A DNA stretch of 60,000 nucleotides, taken from contig NC_079888.1 of NCBI RefSeq assembly GCF_029227915.1, positions 4,229,001-4,289,000 on the forward strand, in the 5' to 3' direction. Each line of letters starts with the position of its first letter. Position 1 is the first letter of the stretch. This stretch comes from Hydractinia symbiolongicarpus (Eukaryota; Cnidaria; Hydrozoa; Anthoathecata; Hydractiniidae). A program made the translations under genes and the position numbers. Below the pieces are notes generated by a model. It was given only the letters and a program-made list of their open reading frames with translations, searched no databases and was not told the origin of the DNA. Shown piece after piece: positions 44,448 through 54,339 of this stretch.

Positions 44448-44784
44448 TCAAAGTTTACTTTAGGAAGATAGGGATGTCTAGTATCTGCTGATGACCGTCC
44501 GCGGACCTCTTCGAGGTGACCCAGCTAGACATCCAAGGTACTTAGGTTCAGAAATGTGGGTCGAAACCTACCTGCCCTTGGTTAAAGTTCTGTTCATCTT
44601 TTCAAATGTGTTGTGTCCTTTTTATTTGTTTACATATTTTTTAATTAATTCCTTGTAAAAAGGGAGAATTGTGCTTTTAGAGGCATTTTCTCTAGAGAAG
44701 TACAACCTCTAGCTTATTTCCAAAGACCTAACAGGTTGAGTTTATCATTGCGGTGCCTTGCCACCTCTTTGTAAATTATTTTCT
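44448..44784 (+). mobile_element. USP-LINE 3' UTR fragment
   Basis: Starts TCAAAGTTTACTTTAGG, only about 7 nt from the 5' break of the fragment at 22714. It has the 10-bp stem (about 44469-44531), the T-rich part, three terminal hairpins (with GGTGC in place of GGTGG) and the full 3' terminus. Inserted in the MADF/BESS exon. Confidence 0.85.
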
Positions 44785-44929
44785 TATTCTCATCTTCGTA
44801 TTCAGGTTTAATATAAATGCTAGTTGAATTCCCGTGAAAGAACCCACTGAATTTCTATTTAAAACTATGTAAGGGATACCAAACAAAAGCATACAACACA
44901 GGTAATTTGAGTTTTCAAAACACATATTT

Positions 44930-45006
44930 CAACCTCGACCCCGCGCTTTTTGTCTCTGTTATAACGGGATGGCAAAAAGAGAAAAAAAGCCCTGGAATCA
45001 AGTTTG
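44930..45006. mobile_element. Small MITE with Academ-type ends
   Basis: CAACCTCGACCCCGCGCTTT on the left and, inverted, CAAACTTGATTCCAGGGC on the right; 77 bp. The ends resemble those of the transposon at 26141. No target duplication seen. Confidence 0.35.
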
Positions 45007-46161
45007 CTCATAGTCTGCATTATTCTATGTTTATAAATGCTGAAATAATACGTCTAGAAATATAAGCATGTGCAACAAAAAAGTCAATGGAAAATGTCCA
45101 AAAATATCAAAGGCGTCTAAAAACCGTTACGTAAGAAGCTAAATACGCTAAAACTATATATTTGCTTTGCCATTCCAGAAGTACACCAGAAAAAAAAGGA
45201 TACCAAACATTAAGTCATGCAAAATCAGCTTCTCAGTCTATTGCATATGGCAAACCTTCCAAAGTTATACTCAAAATATAAGAAATTAGTACTTGAAAAC
45301 ACATCAAAGATAAATATAAAAACTTGAATCTTTTGGTAATTGTATATCTACCGAAATATTTCAATCCAAAATATTAAAAGAACAGTTTGCTTTAAAAGAC
45401 CCAAACTTTATAATCAAGAAAATCACGCATAAAATCAAAGAAGATAACAATGCAGCGTTTTCGAATTTAAGAATCGAATATATTTAAAACGATCGTAACA
45501 TAACAGATGTTCACATTGATTTAAGTTCAGGTTTTAGGTTTAGGTTATTTATAACGACATCAACACTGAATCACACAGTTTGTAGTGTTAAAAACAGTAA
45601 CAACGGAAAAATTACTTTTCACAGGTTATGTAAATTCTTCGCTAGGATATACACGTTGTTTTTATAAAAAATAGTGTGTTTTAGTTTCACCCTCGATGTT
45701 CTTAACTTTTTTGACAAATGCTATCCTCATTATTCTCAATATGTTCTTAACATGACTATGGCTTGAAAATATATAATGCCTTAATAAAATAAAGCATGCT
45801 ATAAGTTACTATAGCTAGCTAATGGCATTTCTACTACATGTAACGGTCCATTGCTTGGACACAAAAAAGTTCAATTCGTTTGATATACAATAAAAAATAA
45901 ACTTCTAATCAATTTTGTGCGTCATGCAAATGTTCATATTTAAACACAAACAAATCATCAAGCTTAGACATATTATTAGGATATTCTAAACTTCTAACCC
46001 ATTTTTCAGAGTTTATTCTTACAAAATAAAAATAATATACAGGCGGAACAGACATTTTATCATGGATTTAATTGTAGATAATTTCCTCATTTAACAAAAC
46101 AATTGGAAACCATAGCAGGTCCGAATTTAATGGATTTTTTTGTTTATGCCGCAAGTGTTAT
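45007..46161. other. No recognisable gene
   Basis: AT-rich sequence with no supported frame. GGTTTTAGGTTTAGG near 45530 is a short TTTAGG-like run, too short to mean anything. Confidence 0.4.
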
Positions 46162-46164
46162 TTA

Positions 46165-46191
46165 GGCCATGTTCACACGTTGCGGATAGAT
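46165..46191 (+). repeat. Harbinger left TIR
   Basis: 27 bp, perfect inverted match to 48885-48911; TTA directly outside. Confidence 0.95.
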
Positions 46192-46359
46192 AATGTTTCG
46201 GAACGATTTTCATATCGGATAGGCCTTGCGACCACACGGTTTTGAAGCTATCCGCTATGAAAAGCGAAATAATTTCGTTCCGCTTCGAAAAGTGAAATGA
46301 TTTCGCTCCGATATTCTAACCGCAAAGTGTGAACACAATAGCGCGGCAAATTGAGGAAG

Positions 46360-47615
46360 ATGGCGGCAGTAGAATGTAAACAACTCCAAGAGCTAAAGGC
46401 ATTAACTGGATATTTTTTACAACTTTGTGCGGCTTATGAATATATGAGAGTTGCTTTTTTTACTCGCAAACGAAAACGACTTGCCACAATCAGAATTTCT
46501 GAAGGAAAGCCAGTCTGTCTTCGCGGAAAAAAGAACTTTCCGCGAGAATATTGGGTGAAACCAGGAAGAACGAGTATTTGGTGGGAAAACTTCCTGTTCA
46601 ACAAAGTGGTCAACAACGACTGGAAAGAATGTTTTCGTATGTCAAAAACAAACTTCAGCAAGTTATGTAACCTTCTGCGACCATTCATTTTCAAACAAAC
46701 AACTGTAATGCGTGCAGCAATATCGGTTGAAACTGAAGTTGCTCTTACTCTGTACTACCTATCTGATGAAGGAAGAATGCAAAAGACAGCGAATGCGATT
46801 GGTATTGGTAAGAGCACAGTTTCGGTAGTTGTTAAGCGAGTGTGTAAAGCAATTTGTGATCATCTTGGACCCAGGTTGATATCTTTGCCCATGACTATCG
46901 ATAGAGTTAATGAAATGACCACAAAATTCGAGAGCAGTCACGGTTTCCCTCAATGTTTAGGGGCTGTGGATGGAACTCATGTTGATATAAAATGCCCAAA
47001 AGACAACGCAAGTGATTTCATTAATCGAAAAGGACGCTATTCTATTAATGTTCAGGCATGTGTGGATTACAGGTATTGCTTTTTTTTGTAGTTGTGCGTT
47101 GGCCTGGGAGTGTGCATGATGCACGAATTTGGGGGAATTCTGTTGTCAATGACCAGTTAAGGGCAGGTGCAATCCCACCTAATTCGAAAGTGATTGTTCC
47201 AGGAGAAACACCAGTGCCAGTGTGTTTGTTAGGTGACCCTGCTTATCCACTTCTCCCATATCTTATGAAAGAATATGCAGCTGGAGGAAGTAATCCTCAG
47301 GAAGAGTTTTATTCATACCGATTATCTTCGGCTAGGATGGTAGTTGAATGTGCTTTTGGTAGACTCAAGGGCCGCTTTGGGATACTGAAGAAACAGATGG
47401 ACACAAAATTAGAAGACACATTGCTTATAATATATGCATGTTTTATCTTGCATAATTTTTGTGAACATAACAAAGAAACATTATCTAATGATATAACTCA
47501 AACAGTAAATCAAGAACAAAACCAACAACAACCTCTAACTATAGTTGATGCACACGCCAGCAATGATATGGGAGGAAAACGAAATCGAAAAATATTTACG
47601 AAGTACTTTGAATGA
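46360..47615 (+). CDS. Harbinger transposase (HARBI1-like, DDE)
   Basis: Starts at ATG 46360 in GAAGATGGCGGC, a YY1-type initiator, and ends at TGA 47613-47615, about 418 codons. N-terminal: [19 protein letters not shown]; then a helix-turn-helix region ([34 protein letters not shown]). Catalytic motifs: [14 protein letters not shown] (first Asp), [15 protein letters not shown] (second Asp), [16 protein letters not shown] (Glu). Between the first two, the frame breaks in a run of eight T (47070-47077); nine T would read through to [15 protein letters not shown]. This may be a real mutation or a sequencing error. The enzyme would cut out and insert the element at TWA sites together with the Myb-like partner coded at 47780-48754. 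Confidence 0.9.
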
Positions 47616-47779
47616 AGGCACCAAAAACATTATTCCTACATCAAACTATACCATAGCTATAGTTTTAATATTTGTTTTGGATAACCTGGTGTACAGTACC
47701 AGAAAAATTAGTATATATACTGCTGTAAATAAAATATCTATATAAGCTGTGAAAATTACTTCAGTTTTAAAATATGTCA

Positions 47780-48754
47780 CTATTTCTGTTGTTGACCTCG
47801 AAATGCACGTTCTAAGATATCATTGACTTCTGACACTCGAACCCCAGGTTGGTTCAAAACTGTATTGCTTACGTTTGGAAACAAATCATATGTTACAACC
47901 TGTGGTCTTTGGGGATTTGTAGCATGTATACTTGCAAAACTTTGTGCAATAGTGTTCCCCACATGTTCAATGCACTTTGCCATTTTAGACATACTGTCCT
48001 TAAAGTCTGCATCTGACTGATCAATTCTATCTAATAACTTTCGCTTTAATTCCAAGTCCTCCCTCGCAAGTTTTAATTGTTGATTTTCAAGCGACAACTT
48101 TTTTGATAGCCGATTATGCCTTTCATCTTTCAAGTATTTTCCAATTTTCTTACGTCTGTCTTCATTATTACTGCTGCTGTCCTTACTGGAAGATGTTGAA
48201 CTGCATGAGGAAACTAACTCACCATGGTCATCAATTGTTGTATCATCATTGTATGTAGAGTTCAGAGGCAGAACAGGGGAAATATTAGGCTCTGATAATT
48301 CCACAGTAGAACTTTCCTGAGTTGGAACTGTTGCAGAAGATTCAAAACCACCACTCAGGCTAGTAGTAGATGGTGACCCTGACCATATGTCAGTGCACAG
48401 GTCAAAAAATGTCATGACCACTCTACCCCCACTGCTTCTGCGGCCAGCATCTACAGCCTTCTTGTAGCTGGAACGTATGTTTTTCAGTTTGCTAGTAACT
48501 CTCTGCCTACTCAGTTCGCTGAGTCTGTTACCACTCCTTGGATAGTCTTCATCACTGTTCTTTGGGTAAGAATCTTGAAAGTTTCCAGTTATTGTTTCAT
48601 ACTTAGTCCTGATACTCTCCCAGTCTTTTCCTTGTAGTTCATTTTCCACTTTGTAGGCTTTCACTGTCTCCAGCAGAAGCTCAATCTCCTTATCAGTCCA
48701 TGTGAAGGAGCCCTCAGACGCCATTTTGTTTACTTTCTTAACGCTCTTGCTCAT
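47780..48754 (-). CDS. Harbinger Myb/SANT-like DNA-binding protein
   Basis: An uninterrupted frame of 324 codons from ATG 48754. A second ATG at 48724 (MASEGSFTWTDKE, in AAAATGGCG context) begins just before the domain and may be the real start. The N-terminal trihelix/Myb-SANT domain has the spaced Trp pattern FTWTDKEIELLLETV and DWESIRTKYETI, then RVTSKLKNIRSSYKKAVD. The middle is Ser/Thr-rich and acidic. A coiled-coil region (LKLAREDLELKRKLLDRID) follows, with a hydrophobic C-terminus. In PIF/Harbinger elements this second protein brings the transposase to the nucleus and to the element ends. It converges on the transposase with about 165 bp between stops. No defects seen. Confidence 0.85.
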   Translation of the reverse strand: MSKSVKKVNKMASEGSFTWTDKEIELLLETVKAYKVENELQGKDWESIRTKYETITGNFQDSYPKNSDEDYPRSGNRLSELSRQRVTSKLKNIRSSYKKAVDAGRRSSGGRVVMTFFDLCTDIWSGSPSTTSLSGGFESSATVPTQESSTVELSEPNISPVLPLNSTYNDDTTIDDHGELVSSCSSTSSSKDSSSNNEDRRKKIGKYLKDERHNRLSKKLSLENQQLKLAREDLELKRKLLDRIDQSDADFKDSMSKMAKCIEHVGNTIAQSFASIHATNPQRPQVVTYDLFPNVSNTVLNQPGVRVSEVNDILERAFRGQQQK

Positions 48755-48884
48755 CCACGTAATATTTAGTCCAGTTATATGATTAACTGGACTGGCTGGG
48801 CGAGAACATCAAACCATTACCCCTATTTTTCATGTGAACATGCCGGTCGCTGGGCATTTCGAAACAGTTATTCTCCAGAACGAA

Positions 48885-48911
48885 ATCTATCCGCAACGTG
48901 TGAACATGGCC
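48885..48911 (-). repeat. Harbinger right TIR
   Basis: 27 bp, perfect inverted match to 46165-46191; TTA at 48912-48914. Confidence 0.95.
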
Positions 48912-49011
48912 TTAAACAATTTTAAAATCGAAACCGACGTGCTGTTGTCTCTATAAATATAAAAAGTTTTGGTATATATTTTTAACGAACTTAAAGATTA
49001 TTTATACATCG

Positions 49012-50560
49012 CTGTCTGTTTCATAACTATCACTACTCTCGTTACTCTCTTCGTTGTCGCTGTTGCGTGTATCGTGATCTATACCTGTTACTAGAACAGG
49101 TGTCTCCATGCTGACAAACCTCCTCTTCTGCATGTATGAATCGACTGCGCTGTTCAAAATTTCTTCTTTTCTCCATCACTCCACAGGGAGTTATTCACAG
49201 CAATTAACAATGACTCCTCCATCGTGTTGTGTTTCATTCGGAGTCGACGATCCGACAATAAAAACGTTAGTGTCATAACCACACGCTCCAGGGATGAATT
49301 TGAGCTGGAAAGACAAAGCACCAGTTCGACGACAAGTAGAATGTTGGGAAATTCCCGTTTCTTGTACAACATCATTTTTTCCCAAACCCTCAGTGCCTTC
49401 ACATTTTTGTAAAAAATATTGATGGTGAATCGCAGCGCTTTCCACTCTTTAAAGACTTTCATCGAAGCCAGCTGCCGATAGAAGTTCACGGAAATGAGTC
49501 ATCAACTGCGTTATGGCGTTCTTTCCATCTTCTCTAGAGTCGGTCCAATACTGTGGATCTAGCCATTTCATATCGCTAAAAATGTTTTCTTTAAAAGAAG
49601 AAAACTTCTCCCGTATCAACGGAATACAGATTTCTGCACCTTGTTTCCTCGTTTCGATTGCTGCTTCGATGGATCCATGTTTCAAATATGCGACGTTATC
49701 GAGCTCAATGTCTACATACTTGCGATTTTGAACCATTTTTAGTTCATGACCAGCTTTTGGATATGTCGATACCAGAGTAACTAATCCGTCCTGATCCACA
49801 ATCCTAAATTTTCTTAGATTTGAATCAATGATATCATGGATTTCTTCCTGTGCTATTTCTTCTTTGGTTCACAGCTGGAATTATTTCGTACGGCAAAAGT
49901 TGTTCTTTTTTGGAACAACAGAGACAAGGAAGAAAGTCGTTCCAGAAAATTGAGATAAGCAGCCACTTTACATAGAAATTTATAATCGTGCAACTTGCGA
50001 GTATGCCAATAATTTTTCGCTTTGTCGTACCTCTATATCCACGATCAGTTTCGGCTTCAAACACGGCAATTAGGGCAGGCCAATTATGTAACAACTTCTG
50101 AAAACCCCTTCTCCTATGGCTTATAAATCTCGTTCCATGGATCTTTGGGAGGGGGCAATGGGTTTACATTAAGTGATTCTGAAGACTTTTTTTTTTGAAT
50201 TCCAGTATTGCCTCGAGGTCTAATTTTCCAGTGTCTGTATTCCGTCTTCCAGCAAAAACTTCTTGCAAGTACTTATGAATAAAGCATGTACTTCTTTTTC
50301 TTTTAAAGGAGCATTGGAGCCGGTCTCTAAAAAAGTAGGCTTTAATAGACATTTGGGTTTTGCAACATTGACTTTCTTTTGGTCTCCAGGCCTAAAGAAA
50401 TGTAACATGATTGGAAATTCTTTGATAATCGTTGTCAGTCCTGTCATTTCCAGACATAGTTTCTTAACGCATGGATTTAGATCACTATTAATAACTCCAT
50501 TTGATATTCATCTGATGACAATAAATTTCTCTTTCATGTCTTCGTGGTTTTACGCCCACG
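49012..50560 (-). pseudogene. hAT-family transposase
   Basis: Minus strand: LKPTFLETGSNAPLKEKEVH (about 50330), IHGTRFISHRRRGFQKLLHN and WPALIAVFEA (about 50140-50060), LLPYEIIPAV (about 49880), then QNRKYVDIELDNVAYLKHGS and IPLIREKFSSFKENIF. The C-terminal dimerisation region has FPNILLVVELVLCLSSSNSS, LERVV and NTMEESLLIAVNNSLW (49340-49180), followed in another frame by EEILNSAVDSYMQKRRF and an acidic end to the TAA at 49012-49014. The TRF-x-H and ELVL-SSxNSxxER blocks identify the hAT superfamily. Stops and frameshifts near 50164, 49834, 49450 and 49160 make it a pseudogene. No 8-bp target duplication was located. Confidence 0.75.
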
Positions 50561-50899
50561 CATATCACCCCAGTAACTTCAGGCTGGTCCTGACCAAGGC
50601 TGGTCCTAAGCATCAATCACCTGTGTAAGGCTGAGTGTTGGGATCCTGTAACACGTGTAAAGCTACAGCCACGTTCACAAGTCCTGGCGCATAGGTAGTT
50701 GTTTGCTTTCTTTTTATAGTTTCTATTTATTTGTACAAATATATATTTAATTTTTACATGATAATGACGGTATAGTTTCACATAATTATACATATTCTGT
50801 CTTACTTCAAAACTAAAAATAATAAGTAAATTAATAAATAAATATAGTAAATACTCATTCATCAGTGCCTCGAACTTTTGAAAGATAGTTGGCCAGATG
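50561..50899. other. No recognisable gene
   Basis: AT-rich; TAGTTTYTATTTATTTGTA near 50716 recurs near 51313, so it may belong to a dispersed repeat. No supported gene. Confidence 0.35.
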
Positions 50900-51215
50900 A
50901 ATGTTACTCAGGCTGTATTCGATCTTTAGTGAACGTGAGCCTCTTAAACACAGCAATGTCAATCAGATAGCTTCGTTCGTATGAAGTCTGTTACTCTTTG
51001 AGATGTTTCACCTCTTTTCTCAGCCATCATCTCGCACAAACGTTTGTAAAATGTTTTACACTCACGACCCATGCCACCACTCGTCGAAAACACCAAAGGC
51101 GTTCTTGATGTTGTTGACACGTTCATTGTAGTGCCTTTCCTTCTCCCCTTCATTTCTTCTGAAGCATTTTTCGAGCTCCAGACCCCTGTCCCTCCAAGCG
51201 TTTAGGTCAAAGACC
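50900..51215 (-). pseudogene. Retroelement-derived C-terminal fragment
   Basis: Minus strand: LNAWRDRGLELEKCFRRNEG, EKERHYNERV, then in a second frame TPLVFSTSGGMGRECKTFYK, RLCEMMAEKRGE and DFIRTKLSD. The NE-x-EK-x(3)-Y-x-ERV plus VFS-x2-GGMGRE pattern is a conserved C-terminal segment in a retroelement protein family abundant in cnidarians and fish; I cannot place it in a named clade with confidence. One frameshift near 51130. Confidence 0.45.
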
Positions 51216-51439
51216 CTTATATCAAAAAATGCTCTTTGTCCAGGAGTCCAGGAACCCGTAACGCTGATGTCGAGTCGCGCTTCTTGGCTTGTGTTTGTTT
51301 TCCCCCGTTTTATAGTTTTTATTTATTTGTATATATATACGTTTTATGTCAATATATGTTGTTTTTTTGTTTTGTTGTTGCAATATTTGTATTGTCCAGT
51401 GGATTGCTTTTTCAATTAACATGGTTGTGCAGACCATCC

Positions 51440-51560
51440 TTGTAAAAGGGAGATCTTGCTTTGTATAGAGATCTTTAGAGGGTTTAACATCTACCACTTA
51501 AGAGTCATTAGACTAGTCGAATCACTACAGCTTGCTGTTTTGTTATCTCATAATCTTTTA
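51440..51560 (+). repeat. Dispersed repeat R3, copy 3 (longest)
   Basis: CTTGTAAAAGGGAGATCTTG, AGATCTTTAGAGGGTTTAAC, GACTAGTC, ACAG-CTTG-CTGT. The layout (CTTGTAAAAAGGGAGA, AGAGG hairpin, GACC/GGTC hairpin, CTTG-loop hairpin) parallels the USP-LINE 3' end with different stem sequences. A minus-strand copy lies at 40128-40190. Confidence 0.6.
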
Positions 51561-51890
51561 CCCATGCTCAAAATATTTAGAGTATATTGCCTTGTTCATT
51601 AAACCTATCCATTCGTTTCTTGGCCCTCCAAGGTCAATACACTCCTCTCCCATAAAATCTACTTCAAATGTTTTGCAGAAATTGTCTATCTATTTGAATT
51701 CTAAAAAAGTAGTTTCCAGAATGCCATCTCTATCTACAGAAATTTTATTAGTTTCTTCAGCATTATCTATATCCAACTTAACAATATCTAGTACTTTACC
51801 AACTATAATTTCTTTGTGCGGAAATCTTAATAACTCAGTTGGTTTATAAATTGTTCTGCTTTTGCTTTTTCTACAATATTCGTTATGTCA
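51540..51890 (-). pseudogene. HECT-domain E3 ligase fragment
   Basis: Minus strand: KPTELLRFPHKEIIVGKVLD, ISVDRDGILETTFLEFK, a TAG (about 51693), then FEVDFMGEECIDLGGPRKEW and MNKAIYSKYF. The V-x-F-x-GE-x3-D-x-GGPR-x-E pattern is the N-lobe start of HECT domains, which transfer ubiquitin to substrates. Cnidarian genomes have many such G2E3-like genes. The catalytic Cys lies in the missing C-lobe. The USP-LINE inserted directly upstream separates it from the RING fragment at 54340-54950 on the same strand; the two may be parts of one gene. Confidence 0.55.
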
Positions 51891-51898
51891 AAATGAGA

Positions 51899-52961
51899 AA
51901 AATGTAAGAAATCAAAAAAGCCTGAGAAATCTTCCGAGAGTCACACAAAATCTTGTAAAATCAAAATACCCGAAAAACTTGCTACAGTGTCTTCCAACAC
52001 AACAGTCGCATTGCCATCTAACCCTGATTTTAGAAATAGCGGTCTAAAAAACTTGGGAAACACATGTTATGCAAGCTCAATCTTACAATGCTTTTATAAC
52101 CTTCCAAAAATTAAAGAAGCCATTTCTGTCAGCAAAACAACCTCAAAGTTAGGCGAAGCATTTGTAGGTGTTCTTCAAAGTTTGGCTGTTTTTAGAAGTC
52201 CAGTTGATCCCTCCCGTTTTTTGCGTGCTATGAAACATCATATCTCAGCTGCGAAGGGAAGTGCATTTAATATCTTTGCTCAGCACGACGTCCCCGAGAT
52301 TTTGGAATATCTCCTACCTGGTCTGTAATTAGACTTTCCATTTCTTGGGAGGCTTTTTAGTATTGCCATCAAGATATCAACCACTTGCAATTCATGTCAT
52401 ATTACCAGATCCTCAGAAGTTATAGCACCATGCATCCAACTTTCTCTGCACCCTACGTTACAATCTTCCTTAGATAATTTCTTTGAAAGCGAGGAGTTGT
52501 CAGACACCAATGCCTACTTCTGCGATGTTTGCAACGCTCATCAAACAGCTCTAGTTGAAAAAGAGGTAGTGTCGTGCGGTCCCCATCTCATTTCACGGCT
52601 AGAACGTTTTGCCAGTGCCAACGGCGTTGTGACAAAAATTGCCTCTCGTATTACTGCTAACCCTGGTACCCTTTCCATACCTTTTAGCGTAGATGGAGAA
52701 GTGAAGTTTCTTAAAAACTTTCAATTAAGGGCTATTATCAACCATTGCGGCAGCTTAAATAATGGTCACTACACAACAATAGCCTTCGACCAAATGGTTC
52801 ACAGGTGGATACATTGCAACGATAGAGCAGTAATTTTCTGTGATGACCGCCTTATTAACAGTCACGAGTCATATGTTTTGTTTTTAGAAGAGCTGAGTTT
52901 AGAATATTTTAACCAGAATGAGTCAGCAAGGGGGCTTGACTACACTCAGTCTTGTCTTTAG
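51899..52961 (+). pseudogene. USP domain, both halves in one frame, one nonsense codon
   Basis: Linker (KPEKSSESHTKSC), Cys box SGLKNLGNTCYASSILQCF (about 52040-52095), NLPKIKEAISVSK, VDPSRFLRAMKHHIS and AQHDVPEILEYLLPG. A TAA at 52326-52328 replaces the TCA (Ser) of the 37-kb copy. The same frame then runs on (CNSCHITRSSEVIAPCIQL, SLDNFFESEELSD, CDVCNAHQTAL) to the His box NNGHYTTIAFDQ and WIHCNDRAVIFCD, with stop at 52961. Apart from this codon the domain is readable with catalytic Cys and His in place. LKRF has changed to LERF here. Confidence 0.85.
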
Positions 52962-53463
52962 AGAGTGACGACTCCACTTATTACCCCAGTCAAAAATAAA
53001 ACAAAACCAAATAAAAATTAACTAAGCAAGGGGGTTTGATCATACTAGGTCTTGTCTTTGGAGAGTGACGACTCCACTTATTACCTGAGTTAAAAATAAA
53101 GAATAGCACAGTTGAACAGAAAGTGGTCAAAGTTTACTTTAGGAAGATAGGGATGTCTAGTTTCTGCTGCTAACCCTCCGCGGACCTCTTAGAGGTAACC
53201 CAGCTAGACACCCAGGGTACTTAGGTTCAGAAATATGGGTCGAAACCTACCTGCCCTTGGTTAAAGTTCTGTTCATCTTTTCAAATGTGTTTTGTCCTTT
53301 TTATTTTTTTAGATTTTTTTAATTAATTCCTTGTAAAAAGGGAGAATTGTGTGCTTTTAGGGCATTTTCTCTAGAGGAGTACAACCTCTAGCTTATTTCC
53401 AAAATCCTAACAGGTTGAGTTCATCATTGGGGTGGCTTGCCACCCCTTTGTAAATTATTTTCT
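51899..53463 (+). mobile_element. USP-LINE copy 4, 3' half (inverted relative to its 5' half)
   Basis: Starts in the linker at AATGTAAGAAATC and runs through USP and 3' UTR (two hairpin units at 52925 and 53026, stem at about 53151-53213, terminal hairpins) to TGTAAATTATTTTCT. The adjacent minus-strand segment 53464-54335 ends exactly in the preceding part of the linker, with about 9 nt missing between the two. Confidence 0.85.
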
Positions 53464-54335
53464 AACAGAAGAAATTTCAGGAATGATTGATGTCTTTTCA
53501 AGGTCAACCCAAGTGATAGAATTTCGAGACATCCAGATGTAAAAAGAAGCACTCATGGAGGTAAAAGTTAGGGATTTTAATAGGGGACGTAAAGGCTTGT
53601 TAGGGAAACCAAGGCGACGAAAACAGGTCTTAACTGATTCCGAACTGAAACCACTTGCACCCACCTCAATGGCAAAGAAATGAAAGATCCATCCATAGCA
53701 TAAGAGAGTGAAAATATTTGTTAAGCTTTCGTTTGTACCAATATTCCGTGTTCTCTTCACATGGACAAGTCAGTTCTAACATAATTACAGTTTTGGAAGA
53801 ACTTGATATTAATAACACGTCTGTGCGTAGTTGTGTTATTGCAATGTATGGTGGAACAACTAAAACGGAATCTAAATCTGACAGTATTTTCCAATCGGAA
53901 GCAAGGTAAAGAAGGCCTGGACACTTTGTATTCCTCTTCTTAGATGGTGATTGACCGGCCGGAATGAAATTAATTTTGTTGCGCTTGGAAACCTTAAGAG
54001 GCTCATATGATACCAAAAACTTTTTTAATGCCTTAACCAAAACTATTAAAACCGAGTCATGACGGTATGTGTATCTACCCTGCGTAAGGGAGGTCCTACA
54101 GGCACCCAATATGTGAGAGACATTTGAGGATGATATCTTGCACAGATTGCAACTTTTGTCTTTCTCAATTCCCCATCTCACAAGATTGGTTGGAGAGGGA
54201 AAGGTGTCGTAGATTGCCCCTATACAAAAGGAAGTTAGACATTGTGGCAATGAAAGAATTTTTCTCCAAGATAAATCATTTTTCACATAAGAGCACCACT
54301 TTGCAACAAATGCAACTGTACAATTCTGACTGTAC
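53464..54335 (-). pseudogene. USP-LINE copy 4, zinc knuckle and RLE (minus strand)
   Basis: Reading on the minus strand: KWCSYVKNDLSWRKILSLP, zinc knuckle CNLCKISSSNVSHILGAC, RHDSVLIVL, the RLE motifs (RTDVLL, where other copies have RPDVLL, and ELTCPCEEN) and, after a frameshift near 53735, LSFLCH / FFAIEVGASGF, RLGFPNKPLRPLLKS and WVDLEKTSIIPEISSV. The P-to-T change in the PD motif may impair the nuclease. It begins at GTACAGTTGCATTTG (54335), the 5' truncation point. Confidence 0.85.
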
Positions 54336-54339
54336 AAAA

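Larger units (their letters stand above)
46165..48911. mobile_element. Near-intact PIF/Harbinger transposon (2747 bp)
   Basis: Perfect 27-bp terminal inverted repeats beginning GGCCATGTTCACACGTTGCG (46165-46191 and 48885-48911), flanked by TTA at 46162-46164 and 48912-48914, which is the superfamily's target duplication. Two convergent genes: a HARBI1-like transposase (+) and a Myb/SANT-like protein (-). The only defect seen is one frameshift in a T homopolymer in the transposase. It is probably the youngest autonomous-type element here. Confidence 0.95.

Noticed and set aside
45520-45550. Telomere-like TTTAGG repeat
   Set aside because: Only two or three imperfect units; far too short for an interstitial telomere array.
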